Shown: positions 58,137 to 64,000 of the stretch, piece by piece
Position numbering within the stretch: the stretch's first letter is position 1
Layout of the letters: the number at the start of each line of letters is the position of its first letter
From: Rhabditoides inermis
Taxonomy: Eukaryota > Nematoda > Chromadorea > Rhabditida > Rhabditidae
DNA length: 64,000 nucleotides
Direction of reading: 5' to 3'
NCBI GenBank assembly: GCA_963966185.1
Contig: CAWZYM010000271.1
Coordinates: 766,001 to 830,000, forward strand
Position numbers and translations under genes: made by a program
Notes under the pieces: model-generated
What the model was told of the DNA's origin: nothing
The model's input: only the letters and a program-made list of their open reading frames with translations
Database searches by the model: none

Positions 58137-58534
58137 ATTACCTAGCAAGTTACTAGCTAGTCGAAATAAAATTCTACTACGAGTAAACTAGCCATTCTTC
58201 AGTAGTTATCACGTAATATCTCGAGTGCATGTACCGTTAAAAGTTTGATTATCAGCAGTTTCAAGTTATACAACCGCCGACCTAGCCAATAAGAGGACTG
58301 ACCTAAGGCTCTCGAGTACAAATTGCTAGCTGCTTACAAATGGTCCATTAATTAATGCAATGAATTTGGATCAGATGACGTCACAGACTTCTGACTAGAG
58401 GCTCACGAAAGTTGTGAGAGTGGTCGTCACTCCACCGTGACTTTTTCTGAGATGAACGACCTTCCGCATGATAGCTCATCCACTGCGCTAGCCACCCCAT
58501 ATTCTAAAAGAAGTTTCATCATGATATGGAATAG

Positions 58535-58608
58535 CTCAAGTGGTAGGGTGAGGGCGTACTGGTGCTAACCAGGCGCGTTCGATCTTCATATCTGCCAGTT
58601 TGTTTTGC
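58535..58608 (+). tRNA. tRNA-like sequence (pseudo-tRNA or SINE head)
   Basis: AATAGCTCAAGTGGTAGGGT is an A-box-like D arm, and GCGTTCGATCTTC resembles a B-box 37 bases later. Stem pairing is poor. No poly-T terminator directly follows. Most likely a tRNA-derived repeat. Confidence 0.35.
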
Positions 58609-59448
58609 GAATGTTTTGCGATGTTTGCAAATTAATTCGAATGTTTCTTTTGGAATCATTTATGTATGCACATACGTATCATATAAAACAGACTTCATTA
58701 GATTCTGAACCACTGAAACCTCGGTCATGAATTGTAATTGCAGAGCCGAGTGCGTTAAACTGATCTTCCTTATCATATTATGTTAATTGTAGTATTACTG
58801 TTAAAATTGGGAAGTTGTGGCACAGAGATCAAAGCAGCCTCACCCGCACTGCTCTGCTCCTCCCCTATTCGCACGTTGTTCAACTGCCGAGCGCTCTCAC
58901 TCGCCCTCTCCTCACCGATCGATCGATTTCATTTCAGGCCGGCTGCCCATTCTGGCTCTAGTCTCTAATCGCATGAGAAAGAGAGCGCGCGCAGAGAGCG
59001 CGTGCGCGAGTGAGAGAATCAGAGGTCAGAGATAGAAAGAGAGTGGCTGATCGAAAAGCGGGGCATGCTCGGCTGGAAGAAGAGAGAGAGCGCGCAGAGA
59101 GCGTACGCTCGTGAGAGAGCCAAGAGGCCGGGATGTGAGAGTGGCTGAGCGAAAGGCGGGGCATGAGCGTTCGGCCAATCAGATTGCACTGACAGTGGGC
59201 CGCGCGACCAATGAGCGCAGAGTGCAGTGGGCGGGGCTTACGTGATGCACACCGTCGTCGTCGTCGTCGTCGTAAACACGTTTAGTGGCAGAATGAGCGA
59301 AAAGTTGTTTTTGGATGTTTTGGATGCCGCAACCGATATTTATTTCTTGTATCATACTCATAAGTCTTGTCAAATGATATTCCAACAAAAAAACACATAC
59401 TATGGAGTATATCGTATTAGGATAGAGGAAATTGGGTATGCCTTGGGG

Positions 59449-59512
59449 GTGACGCGCTGCGCGCGTCAAAGATCAAGACAAACGGGCGGCGCTGCGCGCC
59501 GCCCTCAATACA
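59449..59512. repeat. Pair of GC-rich hairpins
   Basis: TGACGCGCTGCGCGCGTCA and GGGCGGCGCTGCGCGCCGCC are two palindromes separated by AAGATCAAGACAAAC. They resemble the R1 hairpin in style. Confidence 0.6.
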
Positions 59513-59657
59513 TACATACCGGTCAATGTTAGTTACTGATCAAGTTTAAAAAAAAACAATAGTGAACAGTGCTGGCAACATGTTTTTAACATTCACTAGT
59601 AGTTACTTTTTGTACTGTTTGTATTACTGTTTTTATATATTAAACTAGTTGACTCAC

Positions 59658-62017
59658 TTGTGCGACCAGTGCATTGAATAGTTCCTTCTCCATCTTTCGT
59701 TCTTGGTTGTTCTTGGTTTCTTCATGAAACGCCCACAGTGTACGGTATCCACAGAACGAAATCACACCTGTAGTTGCAATTTGAAACTGATTGTGAATAT
59801 GTCATGAAAAAACAATGTTTCATAGGAATTTTTTTTATTGTTTCAAGTATTGTTATAACTAGTGTAATGCATTTTCCCCCAATTTTACTATCCTACCGTG
59901 AGCTCGTAATCGAGAAAGATAACATTTGCAGGGATTGTCAACATTTGCAAACAATGAACTTCAAAAACAAAATTTCGCACTCACCAATGCAGATAGTCAA
60001 CATTAGGTACACAGTGAGTACGGCTGAAGTATCTCTCCAGTTGGTTGTTGAAGTTCCATTCACGCTATGTTTCTGAAAAACACACACACGTGATCTACTC
60101 ATTTGTATTTACTTTAATTTCAATAGAATAACTCACTTTGTAAAAAGCACCGATAATCCCGACTGTGTCTATGTCAAGTCCGTACATTCGATACATGCTC
60201 CATTGAATGTGATCTCTAAAAAAGTGAGTTCGTACTCATCACATAATAATTTTTTTTTAAATTACATTTATATGCATTCGAAAACATCGTACCTCGACGA
60301 GTCAGTTGGCCACATTCCGTAGACAAAACAGAGAAAACAGCCGAGGCCAGAAGAGAGGAAAATGCAGAAAAGAACGAGGTTCCAGCTGCGTGAAGTGAAA
60401 ATATAGAGAAGGTGAGGTCTTGAAATCGTTTCGTGTAATCGTTTTTGTCTTTTTCATTGTTCACCTGCACATTGATAAGTAACGGTAGATGAACTGGTAT
60501 GCGATCAATATTAGACATTGTGCTAATACTGCACAGTATATGGATGATAGGTAGGCTCCTGAAATTTCAAATGTTGGTTATAGAAGAACTTCGGGGAGAA
60601 AGTGAGCTGGACCCGATGAGGTCGAACTATGAGCGCTCTATTCATTTTTTTCTTGGCGCGAAAATATGTGAACGAGCAGTGATCGATAAAAATCAACAAG
60701 AACACGAGACTCATCGGCCGTTTGAACCGGCAAAAGTGGGCGGAGCTACAGCTATTAGCTGTGAGGCCGCCCGTCTTTGGATATTTCGTTTGTTACGCGG
60801 AATAGGATTGGTAAATTCAATATGCAGGTCAAATTGTACAGGTCAATTTTAAAAATATTAATGTTGAAACAGGGGTAATTCGGCCCGACGAACACGATTC
60901 CGTTGAGGATACACGATAATTCTGCCTCCTTTACTACATAAAGTCGCCAAATGTCGGCAAACTTCGCTGAAACTTGGAGGGGACGTCATATGCAGCTTGT
61001 AGAAGGCCCATTTCTATTTTCACGTCATTAAACGCAAAGATAAGTCCACGGCGAGCACCAGAAGAGTGACTCGGAGAGTGAAATCGCCTCTAATCGAATT
61101 CGGCGGGGCGAGAGAGAAATGCGGCAGACAGCGATTGCGAAATAGTTGAGCCAGCTGGAGGGCAATGGGAAATCCCTCGATTTCCGGGTGACTGTTTCAG
61201 GAGTTAAAAAGTGAGCAAGTGACATCAAAGAGCCGTAGAGAAGGAACGGAGAAAGCAATGAGGTCGAAACTTTGATAGCCTCGAGAACACATGTGACCTG
61301 AGGTACTGGCTGAGGGCCGACCTTGAAACTGCCTCGGGCGAGCAGGGGCGACTGCCGAAAAAGGCCGCGATGTGTTGGCGCGCTGCCAAAAATGTCCCCT
61401 TTGGTCAAGCGTTCGCGCCTCGACTAAAATGCAAGATTGTTACCATATATCGCACCGGCGCGCGTGCCTGAGAACCGCCTCTAAAGCGCAGAAAAACTTG
61501 TTTCATAACCAGTGTTATGTATCTCTTTCTGAGTTTTTTTTCAACTATAGTTTTTTTGGTTAGTGAGTGAAATAAGAAACTCGGTCAAGACTACTACTAC
61601 TAGCGCCTTTTTTATTTGTGATGTTGCATTGCGCATAATAATCTCTTCTCTTCACGTTTCACTAACCATTATCTCCTTCTCTAAACGGTCCATTGCTGAA
61701 GATAACGAAACCAGTGTTGTATGTGTGCATTCCCTACAAAACTGTGAAAATAACCTGTTCTGAAAAAAAGATACAACAAACCGGCACAGTAATGACGTTG
61801 AGTAGAGAGTAGGCAATGTCAAACAGGGCGTAGCAAAGAAGCAGACACTTGTAGCTGCCGACTGTGACACAAGTCTGAAATATGTTCGCATATGAATGAC
61901 TGCAGTTCCAAACTCTACCTTGAAAACAATCATGTAGACGAGAACACAGTTGAAGATGAGCGATAGACATCCGTTGACACAGAGTATAGTCGTGTGGAAA
62001 CCGGGGTTCACGAGCAT
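59658..62017 (-). CDS. Seven-helix chemoreceptor, str-like, TM6-TM7 exons not found
   Basis: Exons: 61919-62017, 61782-61874, 61667-61733, 60465-60558, 60293-60384, 60137-60217, 59985-60072 and 59658-59767. The start MLVNPGFHTTILCVNGCLSL leads to SYKCLLLCYALFDIAYSLLN and GMHTYNTGFVIFSNGPF, a characteristic str/srj loop. TM3 ends AYQFIYRY. WNLVLFCIFLSSGLGCFLCF, MYGLDIDTVGIIGAFYK, GVISFCGYRTLWAF and KMEKELFNALVAQ follow, all in frame. After the last donor (CAA|GTGAGT) the expected exons for TM6 and TM7 are not visible within 1.5 kb. Either a long intron separates them or the gene is 3'-truncated. The 60559-61666 intron holds a GC-richer segment of unknown origin at 61025-61450. Confidence 0.75.
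61025..61450 (-). other. GC-richer segment in the str-like receptor intron
   Basis: A 126-residue minus-strand frame (MTKGDIFGSAPTHRGLFRQS and on) covers this stretch, whose composition differs from the AT-rich flanks. No family is recognised and no splice or promoter context supports it. Probably an inserted repeat. Confidence 0.3.
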
Positions 62018-62665
62018 CGCTCAACATGAAGTGAAAAATTGTCCACTAATAAAGTTAGTAGAATATTTTTAAACTTATAAGCAGGAAATTGGTAATAACG
62101 TTTGTTATTTGACACAAAATGTGTCTAATGTTTTTTTTGTCATTTGCTTCAGTTCTTTACTTAATCAAGTGAATGTGCGAAGGACAGTCGCATGACCAAA
62201 AAGCAAAATGCTTTCGACGATGGTTCGGAGAATATTTTACATCAACCTTCAAATAAAAAAGGGCACTTCAACGACATTTGACTAGTACGCAGGTTGATTC
62301 CAGATGCCAGGCATTTAGATTCATACTTAAAAGGTACGTAAGATCGTAAGATCGTACTTTTATATTAGTGACTAGCAGAGACTAGCAGTTCATGAGTCTA
62401 CGTGAGAAAACTGAAAGTCTCAAACAAAATAGAAGAGCACCGAAACAAAAATGAAATGCCGGTCAATAGCACAAAAGACAAAAGCCACAAAAGTGTTAGA
62501 TTCGAGTTCAACTACGATATTGAGAAATTTGAGAAGGTTTTTTTTCGGTAAAATTTTGCATTTTTGATTCATTCAGTACAACTTTGTTGCGCGATCACCC
62601 GGCATAAATAACTATAGTCGTTTTTGATTGTAAGTACATATTAGGCGTCTGTGTCTATCGCAAGA

Positions 62666-62768
<103 letters not shown>

Positions 62769-62823
62769 GTACGACTCGCTGCGCTCTTGCTGCGCCGACG
62801 CGTAGGTAAAGCAAAGGTAAAGG

Positions 62824-62866
<43 letters not shown>

Positions 62867-62969
62867 CCAACGACGGCGTCTGGCCTATTTTCGCAATGAT
62901 GCGCCCGTGGGTGGCCTACCCTGCGGGTTATTTTCGCAGCAGACTGCTACCAATTTATCACCTTGGTAC

Positions 62970-63051
62970 GGTCAAGCGCCCGGGAGGGGGATCAAACCCC
63001 CGACCCACCGAGTATAGCGGACATCGCTAACCACTACACTACGCGGTGCTC

Positions 63052-63052
<1 letters not shown>
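62970..63052 (-). tRNA. tRNA-like sequence (SINE head), minus strand
   Basis: On the minus strand, GCGTAGTGTAGTGGTTAGCG is a good A-box/D-arm, and GGGGGTTTGATCCCCC is a perfect T-stem/loop with B-box. A CCG-CTATACT-CGG anticodon-like stem lies between. The acceptor stem does not pair, so it is probably a tRNA-derived SINE or pseudogene. It sits between TA tracts. Confidence 0.5.
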
Positions 63053-63087
<35 letters not shown>

Positions 63088-63332
63088 AAGAAGAACTCAA
63101 TCGTGTCTGACTTATTGAGACACGCTGCATTCGATGAGCTATATCACGTATTGATCCGATCACTCTCCTCTCTGCTGGACGCTTTAAGTATTTCGCAACG
63201 CGAGGGCGAGGTTTCAATCCCGAGACAGACTCGATTGGCGAGAGAGTGAGCGAAAGCTAGAGAGCAGATGTTCTCTCGTTCATGTTCCGGTAGGAAGGAG
63301 ATCGGATTGTGAAAGTGTGTCTCTCGTCGCAG

Positions 63333-63991
63333 GCTCTACATCCTGCTCCGTCCGCAGCCGGCCCGCGCACACATGTGCATAGCGTGTGCGGCGGTCTACT
63401 TGCCCTCATTCATCCTCCTCGCATTCCTATCTCGCAGCGAATCCGACTACAGTCTCATCTACAACATTCTCAAAAAGTACCGATTAGTAGTTTCTAGGAG
63501 ATTTCATCGGATTTTTCAGAGAACACCCAGATTACTCGTTTCCGCCATCAATGATTTGTGGGTTTGAGTGCATCTACGATTTCTGGGTTCTATTCCACAT
63601 CATATTCGTGACTGGACCCACGTTTCCCATATACATCATCATCTTTTACTGCAGGAGACGGGTTTACCAGGTGATAATGGCATTCCCGAATGTCTTTGAA
63701 CGACGAGTTTGATGAAGATCATCTACACACAACAGAAGTCCACAATCTCACCGATCACTCGACGCACTCATCAACTGCTCATTAAAGTAAGCGATACATC
63801 AAGTCATCATCTTTGTCATTTCCATTCGTCAGGCCCTCACTATCCAAGCGTGTCTGCCGTTTTTCTTCGTACTTGGAAGTATCAACTACTACATTGACCA
63901 AACCGGCATTTACCAGTCACCTGCTATCGAACACTCCATATCACTGCTACTCGGAATGCTGCCCGTATCCAACCCCGTTTTCACACTGCAG
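63333..63991 (+). CDS. Seven-helix chemoreceptor, srd-like, partial
   Basis: Exons: 63333-63476, 63520-63670, 63736-63786 and 63833-63991. They encode LYILLRPQPARAHMCIACAA (after TM3), then TM4, a loop with EHPDYSFPPSMICGFECIYD, TM5 (FPIYIIIFYCRRRVYQ), the motif KSTISPITRRTHQLLIKALT before TM6, and TM7 ending LLGMLPVSNPVFTLQ. The last donor (CAG|GTATGG) is at the window edge, so the C-terminus lies outside. Exons for TM1-TM3 are not seen in the preceding 1.3 kb; either they lie farther upstream or they were lost. Class srd is the best guess. Confidence 0.75.
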
Positions 63992-64000
63992 GTATGGTAG

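Larger units (their letters stand above)
58137..59657. other. Noncoding stretch between module A and the str-like receptor
   Basis: It includes a tRNA-like segment, a GA/CG-rich palindromic part at 58975-59165 with duplicated GAGAGAGCGCGC units, and a hairpin pair near 59450-59510. I searched the minus strand for TM6-TM7 exons of the receptor gene and found none. Confidence 0.45.

Noticed and set aside
59767..59786. Apparent one-base frameshift in the str-like receptor when the acceptor at 59787 is used
   Set aside because: The acceptor CTACAG 19 bases downstream restores the frame and gives GVISFCGYRTLWAF, so no frameshift is needed.

Overview
The window looks like nuclear DNA of a nematode, probably rhabditid or diplogastrid. 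The evidence is many short introns with GT donors and TTTCAG or TTGCAG acceptors, acceptor-like sites just 5' of several start codons (as expected for spliced-leader trans-splicing), nematode-type seven-helix chemoreceptors, and a Polo kinase and an ARL14EP-like protein of nematode type. No species can be named from sequence alone. Exon boundaries were traced by eye using splice consensus, reading phase and remembered family similarity; they should be good to a base or two, but none was tested.

Layout: (1) 1.07-7.70 kb, plus strand: a potassium-chloride cotransporter (SLC12/KCC) in about 33 exons. (2) 8.6-10.2 kb, minus: a protein of unknown function with two copies of a WY-rich domain joined by a proline-rich linker. 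(3) 11.3-30.6 kb, minus: three tandem SLC35A-type nucleotide-sugar transporter genes, strongly diverged from each other. (4) 31.5-36.8 kb: a divergent pair, an ARL14EP-like gene (minus) and a Polo-like kinase (plus), sharing a 400-bp promoter region. (5) 37.4-47.9 kb: a large inverted duplication carrying one aldo-keto reductase gene in each arm, transcribed away from each other. The plus arm has several mobile insertions that the minus arm lacks. (6) 48.6-50.0 kb: an intact srh/str-like chemoreceptor. (7) 50-59.6 kb: repeat-rich DNA with MITE-like elements, modular direct repeats, a tRNA-like sequence and a few coding-like exons of an unrecognised minus-strand gene. (8) 59.7-62.0 kb: an str-like chemoreceptor without visible TM6-TM7 exons. 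(9) 63.3-64.0 kb: the 3' part of an srd-like chemoreceptor, cut by the window edge.

Noncoding structure is rich. It includes long (GA)n/(CT)n tracts that often start just after 5' splice sites, at least three TIR-type nonautonomous element families, foldback elements, four tRNA-like (SINE-like) sequences, a 3' fragment of what is probably a non-LTR retroposon with an 11-bp target duplication, and four GC-rich blocks built from short imperfect palindromes.

No pathway clearly links the genes. The window is best read as ordinary housekeeping and transport genes plus a recently duplicated and transposon-rich segment. The items most worth following are the candidate cassette exons inside polo box 1, the inverted AKR duplication with its dated insertions, two GC-AG introns, and the unexplained repeat modules and coding-like islands at 26-27, 41 and 54-58 kb.
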